Positions 44,201-56,793 of a stretch of 64,000 bases of DNA are shown piece after piece. Location: positions 868,001 through 932,000 of the forward strand of contig JAHQRK010000024.1 in assembly GCA_019828595.1 (NCBI GenBank), written 5' to 3'. Origin of the DNA: Aphanomyces cochlioides. Taxonomy: Eukaryota > Oomycota > Saprolegniomycetes > Saprolegniales > Verrucalvaceae. The stretch's first letter is position 1, and each line of letters begins with the position of its first letter. The translations under genes were made by a program, and so were the position numbers. The notes below the pieces were generated by a model. It had not been told where the DNA came from. It did not search any database and was given only the letters and a program-made list of their open reading frames with translations.

Positions 44201-47200
44201 CGACTAATTGCCACTTTGATAAGAATATGTGTTGACGATGAATGTGTTGAAGAACTAAATGGACTTCCTCTTGTTGTGACGATTAATCGAACATTTTCAA
44301 CAATACATGTAAACCCATCACTCTCAGAACGATTTTATCTGTGCACTGACTTGGAAAGACAATTGCTGGAATCAACGGTACCGAATAAAGTGGTCGATAT
44401 GGAAGTTTGTGGTGAAATTCTGTCAAACGTACCAGGTCTTGTCGAGCAAACGAATTTGATCTGGTTTAAACTTGAAGAAATAAAAAGTATCCCTATATTC
44501 CCGCGATGTTGGCATCGAATGGAGACTGTGCCTTGGAATCAAGAGGTGCCTGTTACGGGTGCATGGCTGCGGTTACTTTGGACTTATCTTTACGAAATTG
44601 TCGATAATGGAGGCACCTACGACGTCTTGAATGATTGGCCAATTAAACCATGTAAATTGCCAGATCAGAGTTATATACTCGCCCAGCTAAAAGTAATGCC
44701 TTTGAAGTTTCGAGTCTAATGAGTTGTAGGTCCCCTGCGTCGTTAATGGACTTTCATCCGATTTATCAAGCCTTAGCTCCTTCTTCCAGGCCATGGGTGT
44801 CTATTTCTTGGATGTATCATTCTTTCCACATCATCAATGCCCATCGTGGTTGCTGCGCGACAAGCACTGCATTGAATTGAATCCTAAAAACTTAGTTGAT
44901 CTGCTATCAAATGACTCGGTGACTACTTGCACGGCTTTGGAGCGCAGAAAACTCGCTAGTATTATCTGCCAACAAGCTTTTATGGACTATGACGAACATC
45001 ATCGAGATATGATTAAGAGGTTACCTCTGTTTGAAGTCCATGGCGAAGGATATCCTGTGCATTTAGAAAACGACACTCTCTTTCTCGCCCCAGACGAGTT
45101 TAGTGTAAATTTACTCGATTCAAGGTACATTTCTCCGAGAACAGTCGAGGAGCGCCAATTTTTTATTGATTATGGCGTTCCACAAATGACACAATATCAA
45201 ATTTACTTGGATCATGTATTTCCGTCACTTGAAAGTTATGAGCCCAAGATGCAACTCGATATCCTTACTGATATATTGATTTCGTTTCATCGACATCCAC
45301 TTGACTTTCAAAACAAGTTGAAAACTGTTCTGACCGTTCCAACTGCGAAATCATCCAGTCCACATCGTCCAATAGCAGAACTTTATGACCCAACAAAGCC
45401 TGAATTGGACGCACTTTTAGGTCCTTACAGCTTTCCTTCGAAGGAGTTGTGTAAAGCTGAGCTTTTGCCCGTTTTGATTGAACTGGGTATAAGACAAAAT
45501 CTTACTGTCCATGCCATGGTAGAGAGTGCCATGGACATTGATGAACTGAGTCAAACTCAATCATTGCAAGCCCACGAAAAGTCCCTGCACTTATTAAAAA
45601 TGGTGAACGAACATTTTGACACCCTATTCAATTCGACTACGGATTGTCATCTATTGTCCAGATTATCGTCGCTGCAATGGATTCCTATTGAGTCGCAAAA
45701 ACTGCACCCCCTTCTTCCTTGGCGCCAAGATCAATTTGTTGCTTCTTCCGAAAATGTTTGGCCTGCGCAACTATCGGTAATACTTTAAACTTAGGCTTGC
45801 AATTAACTGTCCATTAGTGGTATGGATCAGCGTCCAAGTACATGCTTCGTGGAGAACTGCTGTCAAAAGTCCTTAACGAGGCTTTTTCGTGGAAGATTTC
45901 AGCCCGTGTAGTTGCTCGACAATTAGGAGCTCTGGGAGAAAGAGGTCAATACGAAATAGAAGAAGAGCAAAACGAAATTGCACGACAAGTTAAACAATTG
46001 TACAATACTTTGATTTCGGTATCAGTGGATGAATGGAAACAAGAATTGCAGGATTCGCCTTGGATTTGGACTGGGAAGTCATTCACTAAAATTTCTTATG
46101 TGGCAAAAAAGGCGACAGATAAACTTGAACCACTTTTGTATCAAGTACCACCAGAGGATTTGTATGAATTTTATTTGAAGTATGTATAATTCTTCGATTG
46201 TAGTGTACCTCATGAAATGTTTCGTGCATTTTCGATCAAAGATGCCTTCGATGAAGAAGATTACATTCGTGCATTGAATAGATTGCCTCAGTCTCAGCAA
46301 TTAACATCAGAAGAGATGGACTTGTGCTTTAAACTGTTGAACTTGATAGAAAGAAGTGGATCAAATGTGTCAGATATTTTTCTCGTGGATACAAATGGTA
46401 TTTTATCTCCAAGCTCAAGTTTGTTTGCCGATGATATGGCGTGGAATCAATCTCAAGACATACGTCGTCAAAAGCGCTTTGTGCATTCCAGAATACCCAT
46501 CGCACAAGCTCTTCACTTTGGTGCAAATTCTCTCCACTCATCGTTGGCAAACAACTCATCCAGTAGTGTTAAGATGGCTCTACCCTTGTTTGCTACTGTA
46601 CGACCAAAATTACCTCGTACAGCATCATGGAGGGTCTATTTTTTTCGGACACTCTTGGACTTGGCTGAAAAGTGGCATTGCTCACAGGTGGACTTTATAA
46701 TTGATCACCGTCATCATCCCAGAGAAAAAGTATGCCGACCATCGTTTCAATCGTTACAGGAAGAATCTATTCTGATTCACTTTCATGAGCACATATTGAC
46801 AGCCGAGCAAGTGTACGGTTCTTTGCAATCATTGTTTAGTGCCCTCTTTTTCTCTAATTGTGTCCAAATTCTAGCTGGTGATGATTTTTATCTTTTAGAC
46901 CCATGTGGTATGCATCTGGACAGTGTTGGGGCTGTATGCTATTCAGTGAATTCAAATGAATTTCAAAGTTATTCCGATCAAATACTTCCGTTTTGTTGCC
47001 TACCACTTGCTTCAAGTAACCCTGGTGCAAACTTCAAAGGAACAATATTGCGATGTCCCATTAGAAAATACCCTAACGAGCATTTTCCTGACTGGCCCAT
47101 TTTGACTGAGAATTTCTTTGCAGACCTTCAAGATTCATTTTCGAAGTATGCGTCATCTTCAGTGCTTTTTACGCAATATTTATCGCGCACTTCATTATGG

Positions 47201-50200
47201 AGCATTGGGTATGGATCAGAGTATGCTCGCGATAGCATCATAGACGTTCATTTACAAGATGCTCCGAATAATTTAGCTGAAAGAAGAAAGCTCTTGCAAG
47301 ATGCCGAATGGAAGAAGAAACCAACCTTTCAGTTCACCTCTCTTTTCAGACGCGCGCCAAAGGAGACTACAGCTGTGAATTATTGTGATGTAAAGATCGA
47401 AACAAACAATGCAGTAGCTGTTGAAAAGTGGTTGGTTTGCAGCAATCTTGCGATGGGACGCACGTTAGAATTAGCAAAGACGATGCAGAATGTAGTTCCT
47501 CACGCAAGTGTTGCTTGTCTGGTTAAGAAAAACGATGACGTAGCTCCCCCTGTGGATGGTCAGCTTTTCAGCACTCTTCCAGCAGACATATGGACGGGAC
47601 TTCCTGTGCATATCAATGGTGGTTTCTTGTTTTTGTCCGATTTAGACTTACCAATGAAAGGAATAGGTAGGTAAAAATGACATCTAGAAATCGTCTTAAA
47701 GATATTTTAGGCGCATCTCGTCCTCATGTTGATTCCAGGGAGATATGGAATCAAATATTACTCGAGGATGCTGTTATTGAAGCTTATGTACAATTGCTAC
47801 TAACAGTGAAGCATTTTGATCTGCCTGTCGAGGTATTACAATTTTAGCTAGGCTGTTTAAAAATGTTTAGGAGATGACCAAGTACTTGTATGCATGTTGG
47901 CCAAGATTAAAGGAATCGAGGCACACTTTTGGCTCTCTCGTGCAGCATCTTATTTACCCTAAACTACAGTCACACAGCCTGTTTAGTTGCAGTGACTTAT
48001 CGTTACGAAAAATTCATGAAGGTTTTTTTATGGATACCCAATCAATGCACGTTCAAGTTGCCGCTTTTTGTGAACTGCATTTTCCCATGTTTCGATTACC
48101 CAAGCATGTCGTGGATGGATGTCTCACATTTTTAAAGCCTCAAACCTTGCATCCTCGTATACTTCGTGATTTTCTAAAACGTGTGCATATTTCAACAATT
48201 CAGAGGAGTCTTTGTATTCCATTCTTGCAGTACTGCATGAGGGACCTAACCTCAAATACGTTTGGAGATTTGTCTGGGTTGCCCCTGTTACCTTTGTCAG
48301 ATGGAAGTGTCGGTGTTGTTCCATATGGCCACCATATATTCATGGAGAAATACATTGTTGCCACAATTGATCAGCAACTGTTATTGCCACGACTGGCCTC
48401 CCGGTTTTTAAGTTTGGACTTTACACACTCAATGTCAAAGTCGTTGCAAGATCCAAAATTTGTTGCAGCTCTTGGTGCTCAAATGTTCTCTGTTCAATTC
48501 TTGTCTCAGGCTCTTGACAACCAATTGCCCAAATCTTGGAAACACCAAAACATCATTAGATGGGATGAAGAAGTTATCGATGGTTTATGGATGGTAAGAT
48601 TTTGGAAAGAAGTTCTTCCGTCACAGGTGTCCATGTTTCATTCGTGGCCCTTACTACCACTTTATTCTTCCAAAGAACTCATGAGCTGTCGACACATCGA
48701 CCGAATGATCTGCTTATGGAAGTGTGTGCCACTTGCTCACGAGCTTCAGACTCTTCTGCAGCAAGCCTATAGAGCCGAAAATGATAGACTTTTAGCTCTG
48801 GAGCGAGAGAGTCGCATAATTGAAGGTCGTGCCAAGCAACAATTAGAATTCTACCTGGATGACAACTTTGACAATGAAGAAAAGATCAACGATGACAATG
48901 AAACAGCTGAAGACACCTGTCCAGAAAATATAAATATGGACATTGGTCCGTCGATAGTTGAAAACAACAACTCGGCCAATGATACGATATTTCACGTATT
49001 GGTAAAGATTCAAGCCCCACTTCTTGAATTAGCCTACTTTTCCCACGCTGAAGCCATGATATATTCGGTAGAAGACACCCACATTGGTATTTTAGGATGC
49101 CTTGACAAGTGTTTGGATCGCCTGGAATGGCATTTATTGAGTTCAAACGAAAAAAATGATATGGTGCAGTTCTTTTCGAGACGAGGGAACATGTACGGTG
49201 GATACAATGGCAATCAAATTGACCAGATTCGAAAGTTACCAATTTTTCCAACTATTACTGACACATTTGTTTCCTTGAGCGAAAGCACTTACTACATATT
49301 AGGTGACGATATTGCTTCATTTCCTAGTTTTTTATCCGACAATGCTAAATCGTCTTTTATTCGAGTGGATGCTCCAATTCTCGTGTCATTTTACAAAGAG
49401 TTAAATGTGGAAGTGTTGAGTGAGGCCCAGTTGTTAATGCAATTTGTTATCCCACAGTTTCAGAGTGCGACCGGTTCCGCCGAGAGACATGAAATTCTCG
49501 ACATGATCAAAAGAAAGTGGTCCACTGTACATGACAAGGTGGAATTAATTTCCTTTTTAAAGCAAACACCGTTATTTCCTTGCGCACGTGGTGGCTACAT
49601 TTGTGCGAGCATGTTCATGGATCCTCGAAATTCTCTATTACGCGCAATATTTGCCGAGTCACCCGAGTACTTCCCCCAACCACCATATTCTTCTGATGAT
49701 TGGCTTGATATATTGACAAATATTGGTATGCCAACCGACGTTTCTATGGAAACGTTTCTATTGTGCGCGACTCATGTTTCGAAATTCAGTTCGCCACTAT
49801 CACCAAAGAATGAAGAGGTGGTGATGCTACTGCACGAGTACTTCATTTCGCATGTCGAGCAATTTGAAAAATCGCGCGTTTTTGTCCAACAACTGAAGGC
49901 TATTGCTTTTGTGCCTGCGACACAGTTCATCTTAACTGAGCGACAAACAACTCTTGTTCGGTATTCAGACGGTGCAGTACCAGCTGATCAACTTCTTGTA
50001 TGTCTTGCAAAACCGATAATTCAATCCTACGCTGTACCCCCTCGCATATTGTGGAGTCGATTTGACCTAATTTCCCCGCCAACTGTGACTGATGTTATGG
50101 AGCATATTGTTACGATTGCTCGTCATTCCAATCTCGTTGAGAATTGGACGTTTTCATTCTCGATAACAAATATGTTTCTCGATATTTTTGATTTCCTCCA

Positions 50201-51851
50201 CAATCATTGGAGGGAGCTGAACGAGAATACGGTGACTCTACTGAGGGATGTACCATTGATTCCTGTGGGTGCCAGTCTTGTTAAAGCAAATCGCCTATAC
50301 TTTCGATTGAAAGATAATTTGGCTCCGTTTTTATTCGAAGTACCTAGAGTATTTGGAGCGTACGATGAATTATTTCGACGTCTTGGAACCAAAGATGCAC
50401 CTCACTCTCTGGATTATGTGAATTTGCTGAGGGAACTACAGACAGAATGCCCTTTCCTCAACTTAAATGAACTGAGAGGTGTAGTGAAAGTACTCGAACT
50501 TTTGGAGACGTCCGATCCAAACTTAGCTATTCCAACAACCGACAATAAACTGTCCAGTCTTGATACCTGTGTGTACAATGATGCTCCTTGGATCATGCAA
50601 GAGATTGACACACACCGAGTCGAAGTCGCTCATCCGAGTCTAAGTGGATCACTTAGTCTTCGATTGCAAATTCCAAAGCTGAGCACTGTTGTTCGCGAAG
50701 TGTTGGCCCCAACTTTTGTCGATGAAATCTGTCTTGATGCTACAAAACTAACACAAAGACTCCAATCGCAAGTTTTTATCAACGGGCTTCACCAGATTAT
50801 TGAATGCCAATCTCCAGGTGAAACTATCGATGTATCACTTTGGAGTAAATTCACAATTCGCTGTGTTCCCGATATCCCTACTCGCTTTTTTCTCTCTAAT
50901 GGTATTGACATTACGAAAAGTGGAACTCAATCTCGTCTTTTTTACGTTGATTCAGAGGCCAAGGTGTTATTCGTAGCTCCAAGAGATTCCATTTCGCTCG
51001 TTCATGCTGTGGTCTTGGGTGTTCAGCATAAAATGAGAGGACTTATCAAAGATTCTCTGCCAGTACTTGCTTTGCTCGAAGCGCACAGCGTTTCCGATAC
51101 ACTATTATTGTTGCGATTAGAACCTGAGAGAAATACCGAAAATAGTCGCGGGCAACCTGGTCAACTGGTCAATGAATATGACAAGTCTTTGCTAGAATTG
51201 AAGCCGTTGCGATCATTTCTAAGCGAAGAAATTGTTGCAATTGAGAAATTGAACGACTCTATTTATGCAACAGTGCGCCAAGAACAAATTCAACATCCCT
51301 CTGGAACTAAACAAGTTGAGGTTTGCGTTGACGTTGATACCAATTCTACTGTGTGGTTGCCTTCGACTCAAGTATTTTCTTTTCAATCTCTGCGACGTGC
51401 AAACAATTCTCAAACCTCTCTGCCATCGTCGCCTCTTGTCCAAGAAGCTTCCGTTGTCGAAATCTCGAGTCCGACGACAGAGTCTATGCCAGCAGTTTCT
51501 CAACACGCCATTGTCGATGCCGTAAATGATCTATTACGCCGCGTCAACATGAGTTTAAGCGAACCATATGAGTCTTTAGTGAACGAAGTCGTGCAGCTCA
51601 GGCAGCGCTTGGCCCGTGCTGAAGAAGGCTATGCCGCCATGACTGCTCGGGTCGACGTTGTGCAAAAAGAAAAGAAAGAGTTGATTGAAGGCTTTGTGTG
51701 CTCAATTTGCCTCGAGAAAGATGTGAACCGAGTGCTTATTCCTTGTGGTCACATCTTTTGCAATACATGCATTGAGCAACTTCCACGCAAGAAATGCCCT
51801 GTGTGTCGCCAAGATTTCACCATATCTTCTGCTTTTCACAAACCAATCTAA
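38230..51851 (+). CDS. Sacsin-like giant chaperone with UBA and C-terminal RING finger
   Basis: Sixteen exons with 37-45 nt introns give about 4336 residues, near human sacsin's 4579; long exons are 39007-42660, 44730-45776, 46204-47666 and 47871-51851. Two intact HSP90-like ATPase modules are seen: RIREILRNYPEGTSVLKEMV then QNADDAGAT and TGRFGIGFNSVYHLTDLP (residues ~20-150), and again from ~1370 (YPEGTSILNEIIQNADDA; TGRFGLGFNSVYHLTD). A third module start near 46.6 kb lacks the NADDA and GFNS motifs. A UBA domain (MGFTHSLCITALTKY...ALNWML) lies at ~581-620. The C-terminus has a coiled coil (~4245-4280) and a C3HC4 RING (CSICLEKD...CGHIFCNTC...CPVC, ~4287-4325). Plant sacsin-like proteins also end in RING. 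Expected role: cytosolic chaperone coupled to ubiquitin ligation. Start could also be the in-frame ATG at 38149. Intron 2 is GC-AG. Confidence 0.93.
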
Positions 51852-52965
51852 GCCTGACTGTATAATCTACAATTAATGCAATATGAATATTACATGGCTT
51901 TTTCGTATCGTTTGTTCTCGTATACAATTTGTCTTGCCAAGAGATCTAATCCCGATTGGTCTTGATATGCATCAGAGTTGTGAATCCTTCCAATTTATTT
52001 GACAAAATGCAAGTTTGCAGAAATTGTGGTGGGGAAGTTGCCAAATCTACATCATGTTAAGGTAGCAATTCCAGAGAGTGTTAAAAAAGCATTTTCCACG
52101 AAGTCATTAATAATTCTGTAGCCTGCATATTCATTTATCTTTGTAGCCAGCACATTCATTTCTCTTTGATTGTTATCACTGTAAATGCGACTTCACGAAA
52201 GTCTTTTTTCTTGATTACTACTCCGGTCCGCATTATTTGTCATATTGTTTTTGTCTTGTTTTAAGTATTGGCAATAGTTTAATTAAGTATAAATTTTACT
52301 TCAACTTTTTGGCTAAAAGTACAACATTTAATTTAATCTTGACTAATGTATGAATGATATTGATGCATTTCGGGAAGAACGAGACTCAACAGCACGTTTC
52401 GAAATCCCATCGATGTCTTGGCGGTATATGAGCGCTTGATTGGCACTCTGCAAAGGTAGTTTATATTATTGTCTTGTGTAGTGGACGCCATAGTGGTCTA
52501 CGACTGCACAGCGGAACTTTTTTCATGATTACAGTAGAGTAGTCTGTGTTTAAGGAGTTGTTTCTCTCAATTGAATTTGATTCAGAGCACTTGCAGATAG
52601 TCCAATCAAAGAGCACGGTTATTACTTCTTAATAAACCAATCAGGAGCCCAAAATACCGTGAAATCAAAGAAATTTTGCCAATGGAAAACTATGTGACAA
52701 ATAATGTGCACCAGAGTAGTAATCATTATCCAAATCCTCTGGCCATGGTATTAATACAAAAGTACAACCATTTAGTGCATTTTCATCTCGTTGTAAGGCA
52801 AACCACAGTATCACTCCTAACTCTTCTCTAGATCAGTGTGCAAGATAACATGAATGAGTTAGTTAGGATTCACGCTTCACAGCGATTTTCCAGCGACAAC
52901 ATTATCCGGGGATTTTGAGTTATCCGGATATTCGAAGGAAGTTTATTTTCATTTCCTGAGTGGCT
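51852..52965. other. Intergenic region between the sacsin-like gene and thymidylate kinase
   Basis: AT-rich, no coding frame. It holds a two-unit tandem repeat (about 52118-52167, units GTAGCCTGCATATTCATTTA.. and GTAGCCAGCACATTCATTTC..), CCAATCA/CCAATCA words near 52600-52660, and the TATCCGG pair described separately. Confidence 0.5.
52902..52931 (+). promoter_or_regulatory. Paired TATCCGG boxes before thymidylate kinase
   Basis: TATCCGG begins at 52903 and at 52921, 18 bp apart. The second is the full palindrome TATCCGGATA. The ATG is 35 bp after the palindrome. The same spacing recurs before two other genes in the window. Confidence 0.5.
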
Positions 52966-53645
52966 ATGTCAAGCGGACGTCGTGGCGCGCTAATTCTTCT
53001 CGAGGGCGTGGATCGATGCGGAAAATCAACTCAGGCTAGACTCCTCGCTAGTCGCTTGAATGCGGTATTGCAGAATTTCCCGGACCGGACGACGTCTATT
53101 GGGTCGACGATCAATGCATACTTGTCGAACGCTTGTGAGATGAATGATCAAGCGATCCATTTGCTCTTCAGTGCCAATCGATGGGAGCTCTCAGAGACTC
53201 TGCGGGATCACCTGAGTCAAGGAAAGCATGTAGTTTTGGATCGGTATGACCCAACTTCTGAGACTCAATCGTTGTCTCAATTGAAGTTTGCGTTAGGTAC
53301 TCGTACAGTGGTGCAGCTTTCACCAGCGCCAAAATGAAGCCTGGCCTCGATGTGGAATGGTGCATGCGACCAGAGATAGGGCTTCCTAAGCCAGATCTCG
53401 TGATATTCCTTGACATTTCAACCGAGGATGCCGCGAAACGCGCTGAATATGGTCAAGAACGATACGAAAAGCGTGAATTCCAAGATCGTGTGCGCGAAAA
53501 TTTTTTCCGCATTATGGAACACGAAAAATGGCATGTTTTAGATGCAACGAGATCGATTGACGAGCTGCATCAACACATCGTTGGTCTTGCCGAAAATGTG
53601 ATAGTCTCAGTCCAAGACATGCCAATTCAATTGATTGAGAAATAG
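52966..53645 (+). CDS. Thymidylate kinase (dTMP kinase)
   Basis: Exons 52966-53243 and 53297-53645, with a 53 nt intron, give 208 residues, the family's normal size. The P-loop LLEGVDRCGKSTQA, the substrate-binding LQNFPDRTT, LLFSANRWE, the LDRYSYSG.AFTSAK motif spanning the splice site, and the lid-region segment EYGQERYEKREFQ are all present. It phosphorylates dTMP to dTDP in dTTP synthesis. The stop codon is 3 bp from that of the convergent Cdc14-like gene. Upstream lies a pair of TATCCGG boxes. Confidence 0.95.
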
Positions 53646-53648
53646 TTA

Positions 53649-54701
53649 TCATGCTTGAATGCGCTCTCTACTCAACAGTGGACGACTTGTCATGGGCTCT
53701 CCTTCGCTGCGACTTGATGACTTTAACAATTTCTTCTTGGATTTCTCCTTTGGGCCAAGCAAACTTGTACCAAAACTGAGACCACCGATATTGATCTTTA
53801 ATGAGGCCGATTCAGCTTCTGCCCTTACTGTTTCATTCGACCATCCACGCTCCCAACGGATCAACATTTGGGGAAAGATTTTGCCAACCACACCAGAAAG
53901 AAATAGCCATCCTGTTGCTTCTTGAGCTGAAAATCCATAGGCACGCATGAGATAACCCCCCAAGTAGACACCAGCATGTTCAACTCCATGCACTGCAACG
54001 TTGCCAGGTGTACTATCGATGGCCTCCATGATACGAGAGAGAGTCGAGTCGGTGGGATAGTCGTCGGATGTCAGGTCCATGTATTCCATGCCATGAGATA
54101 AAGAGGAAGTGTCGTAATATTGCCCATGCAGCACAATGACCAGTGTTACGTTATGAGAGTGAAAATAAGGTAGAAAGCTTTCAAGTGTTGAAATGGATGA
54201 GCAGGGGCTGGGAATCATAAGTAGTTTCTTCGTGAGCCACGTCAGATGCATTTCATGCTCGTGAGTGAGAAAACCAAGAGTACGGGCTATGTCGAGTCCT
54301 GAAAAGCAATCCATGATTGAAATTGCCGATAAATCCGGGGTGAAAAACGGTTGAATGTGCAGGTGGGAAAACACTGTCCATGCATCTATAGTTGTGTGTC
54401 CATGGAGTACGGTAAAGATTCCAAGCAGGCATATGGCCTTCGTCCTGTGTTGTGGATCGTTTGAGGATAGAATCGACACACATAGCTGATGGTGTGGATC
54501 CAGTTGATGAACCGCCGTTTCAAGGTGGTCGTTCAATTGCAATGCCTGGGTGACAGAAAGAGGAGAGGAAGCAAAGTCATCAAGCTCAAATGATGTCATT
54601 GCAAAGGAGGAATACCAAGATAAAGGGGGCCGCCGTCGCCATTCCACAAAGATCACGCGGTCGCATATAAGGACTCGTTGCGCCCAATCCCAAGGAAACA
54701 T
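53649..54701 (-). CDS. Cdc14-like protein with a destroyed phosphatase loop (pseudophosphatase)
   Basis: A single exon of 350 residues. The N-terminal part follows the Cdc14 A-domain (VLICDRVIFVEWRRRPP, FELDDFASSPLSVTQALQ, AICLLGIFTVLHGHTTIDAW, ISIMDCFSGLDIARTLGF) and the rest follows the catalytic B-domain (FLPYFHSHNVTLVIVLHGQ, YMDLTSDDYPTDSTLSRIM, GYLMRAYGFSAQEATGW). Where Cdc14 has the HC(K)AGLGRTG loop this protein reads VHGVEHAGVYLGG: Cys is replaced by Gly, the catalytic Arg is absent and the loop is about three residues short. The frame is otherwise intact with a basic tail, so it is probably a selected, non-catalytic binding protein. The open frame continues upstream without ATG, so a small 5' exon is possible. 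It faces the PROPPIN gene 190 bp away. Confidence 0.85.
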   Translation of the reverse strand: MFPWDWAQRVLICDRVIFVEWRRRPPLSWYSSFAMTSFELDDFASSPLSVTQALQLNDHLETAVHQLDPHHQLCVSILSSNDPQHRTKAICLLGIFTVLHGHTTIDAWTVFSHLHIQPFFTPDLSAISIMDCFSGLDIARTLGFLTHEHEMHLTWLTKKLLMIPSPCSSISTLESFLPYFHSHNVTLVIVLHGQYYDTSSLSHGMEYMDLTSDDYPTDSTLSRIMEAIDSTPGNVAVHGVEHAGVYLGGYLMRAYGFSAQEATGWLFLSGVVGKIFPQMLIRWERGWSNETVRAEAESASLKINIGGLSFGTSLLGPKEKSKKKLLKSSSRSEGEPMTSRPLLSRERIQA

Positions 54702-54830
54702 AGTCAGTGCTTTTGGATGTGAAAGTGTAACCGCTTCCAACAGATCAACAACAAGACTGTACGCAAAGTAGTCAAGTTTCCTTCACTTTACGTAAAGAGG
54801 TAAACATGTAAGCTCTCGTCCCTCAACTCA

Positions 54831-54860
54831 ATATCCGGATATATATCCATATCCGGAGAC
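54831..54860 (+). promoter_or_regulatory. Paired TATCCGG boxes before the PROPPIN gene
   Basis: TATCCGG begins at 54832 (palindromic TATCCGGATA) and at 54850, again 18 bp apart, 33 bp before the ATG at 54892. Because the Cdc14-like gene diverges from here, the boxes could serve both genes. Confidence 0.5.
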
Positions 54861-54891
54861 AGAGGGAATCTTCCTGAAGGGAATTCTCGGC

Positions 54892-56289
54892 ATGTCGTTG
54901 GGGATCAAAAATGGAGATCCTGACAGCCAAGTGCTGTATGTGAGCTTCAATCAAGACGCAACGTACGCTCTTCCATGTATATGTCTGCATAATAAGCTAT
55001 TTTAGGTGTATTAGCGTCGGTACACGTCAAGGGTTCTACGTCTACAGTTGCGAGCCGTTTGGTCGATCGTTCAATGATGCAGCGGGAGGGATTGGCATTG
55101 CTGAGATGCTGTTCAGCTCAAGCTTAATTGTTCTGGTCGGAGCTGGGGAGCAGGTGCGTTGTGGCGTCTTCTTATGCTCAGGACACTCATGATCAATAGC
55201 CTGCGTTTTCTCCACGTCGTTTGCGCGTGTGGAACACTAAAACTGGCGCTGCCATATGCGATCTCAATTTCGTAACGGCGGTGCTAGGCGTACAGCTCAA
55301 CCGTCAGCGGTATTGAGATTGCTCGTGCTTTGCTCCTCATATATCAGTAGGCTTGTCGCTGTTCTTGAACGAAAGGTGTACATTTTCGACATAAACTCGA
55401 TGCAAGTCCTGAATACGTTGGATACGGCCCCAAACCCCAAAGCACTTTGTGTTCTCTCTCCTGCCGACAATGGATATTTGGCATTCCCAACTGGTGCAGT
55501 CCCTGGTGAAATCGTGCTCTACGATGCCAACAACCTCAGCGTCCTCAATGCCGTGCAAGCTCATAGAGGAACACCGGTCGCGCTTGCAATGAATTCTACT
55601 GGTACAATGCTTGCTACTGCCTCAGACACGGTAAAGCACTAAATTTGAGATTGTACTATCTTTCTGTAGGGAACAATTCTCCGTGTATTTGACGTTCCAA
55701 GTGGCAAGAAGCGAGCAACGTTTCGCCGGGGATCGTATCCTGCCCAGATATACTCCATTGCCTTCAATCCGTCGTCGACTTTGCTCTGCTGCTCCAGTGA
55801 CACGGGCACGATCCATATTTTTTCCCTCACTGGCACCGAAAGCGCTGCGACGGGCTCATTTGGTCACTTTTCGCTCACCCCAGAACTATCGCAACTCAAA
55901 GCTTCCACTGATGGATTGACTTCGTATTTACCTTCATCTGTCTCGCGCATAGCTGAAGGCACGCGAGATTTTGCCTTCGTACGTATCATTGTTCTAAATT
56001 TCACTTCGCTGAATGCTTAACCTCAGGCACGTTTACGTACTGCAAGTGTCCCGAATTTATGTGCTTTGCGCGGTCCAGCTCCAGACAGCCCTCATGTCCA
56101 AGTGCTCGTCACAACAATCGATGGATTCTTTTACCAATATGCACTGAATGTCAACGTCGGCGGTGAATGCGCCCTAGAGCGGGTCTGTCCTGGAATTATG
56201 CACTTACGTCGCTTATTATGTTTTGTGGATAGGAGCACATTTTGCGCGACTCGGCATCGGATGAAATCGAAGCAGCTTACTTGTCCTGA
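54892..56289 (+). CDS. Atg18/WIPI-family PROPPIN (autophagy, PI3P-binding WD40 protein)
   Basis: Seven exons (54892-54962, 55006-55153, 55200-55309, 55351-55630, 55670-55978, 56027-56182, 56233-56289) give 376 residues. WD40-type blades are recognisable: [52 protein letters not shown] and [20 protein letters not shown]. Next comes the diagnostic FRRG phosphoinositide-binding motif in [18 protein letters not shown]. PROPPINs bind PI3P or PI(3,5)P2 on phagophore and endolysosome membranes and recruit Atg2 or Atg16. The length and the FRRG position fit Atg18/WIPI. The last two introns (48 and 50 nt) are inferred from frame only. Confidence 0.92.
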
Positions 56290-56793
56290 TAGATTTACGG
56301 ATTTTGGTTGTTCGAAGGAATTAATTCAAAGTTTAGGGTTATATTTCACGGGTTAGGGTCGACACAGGAGTGGGGAATGGATCGGCGTTATCCAACGGAA
56401 GGGCTTTTGCTGTATACAATATCTATGCAGTCGTGTTTGTATGTCCGACGAGCGGTATTTCATATCGTTGAGGGATATGGGCCCATTTAACGCTTTCAGG
56501 GGAATCAATACGCGATCATTTTCGTCTGCGATCTTGATGGTGTTTGAGGCATTAAGCAGACCCATGGAATGTGTCCATGCAACTATCAGGAGAATAAAAC
56601 AATAGGTGATCGTTGTGAGTGTCAATTTGTTGTAGCATGATGCTCACTTGGGTCTGTACGAACCAAGTAGATGCGAATGGGGCAAAGTCATTGCACGTGA
56701 ACTTCGATTTGTAACCCCGAGCACATATGCCAACAACGGTGATGTTTAAGAGTTACATTTGAATATGTACGGTATACTTCATAAAAATAGAGC
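56290..56793. other. Intergenic region between convergent genes
   Basis: About 500 bp without a coding-like frame; includes short TTTAGGGTTA / GTTAGGGTCG words near 56333-56360 that resemble telomere-type units but are not tandem. No element recognised. Confidence 0.4.

Noticed and set aside
52966..53337. Thymidylate kinase as a truncated 124-residue protein.
   Set aside because: A 53 nt GT-AG intron restores the conserved DRYSYSG.AFTSAK motif and full length, so the gene is intact.
56308..56490. GTTAGGG/TTAGGG words suggesting interstitial telomere repeats.
   Set aside because: Only isolated units are present, not a tandem array.
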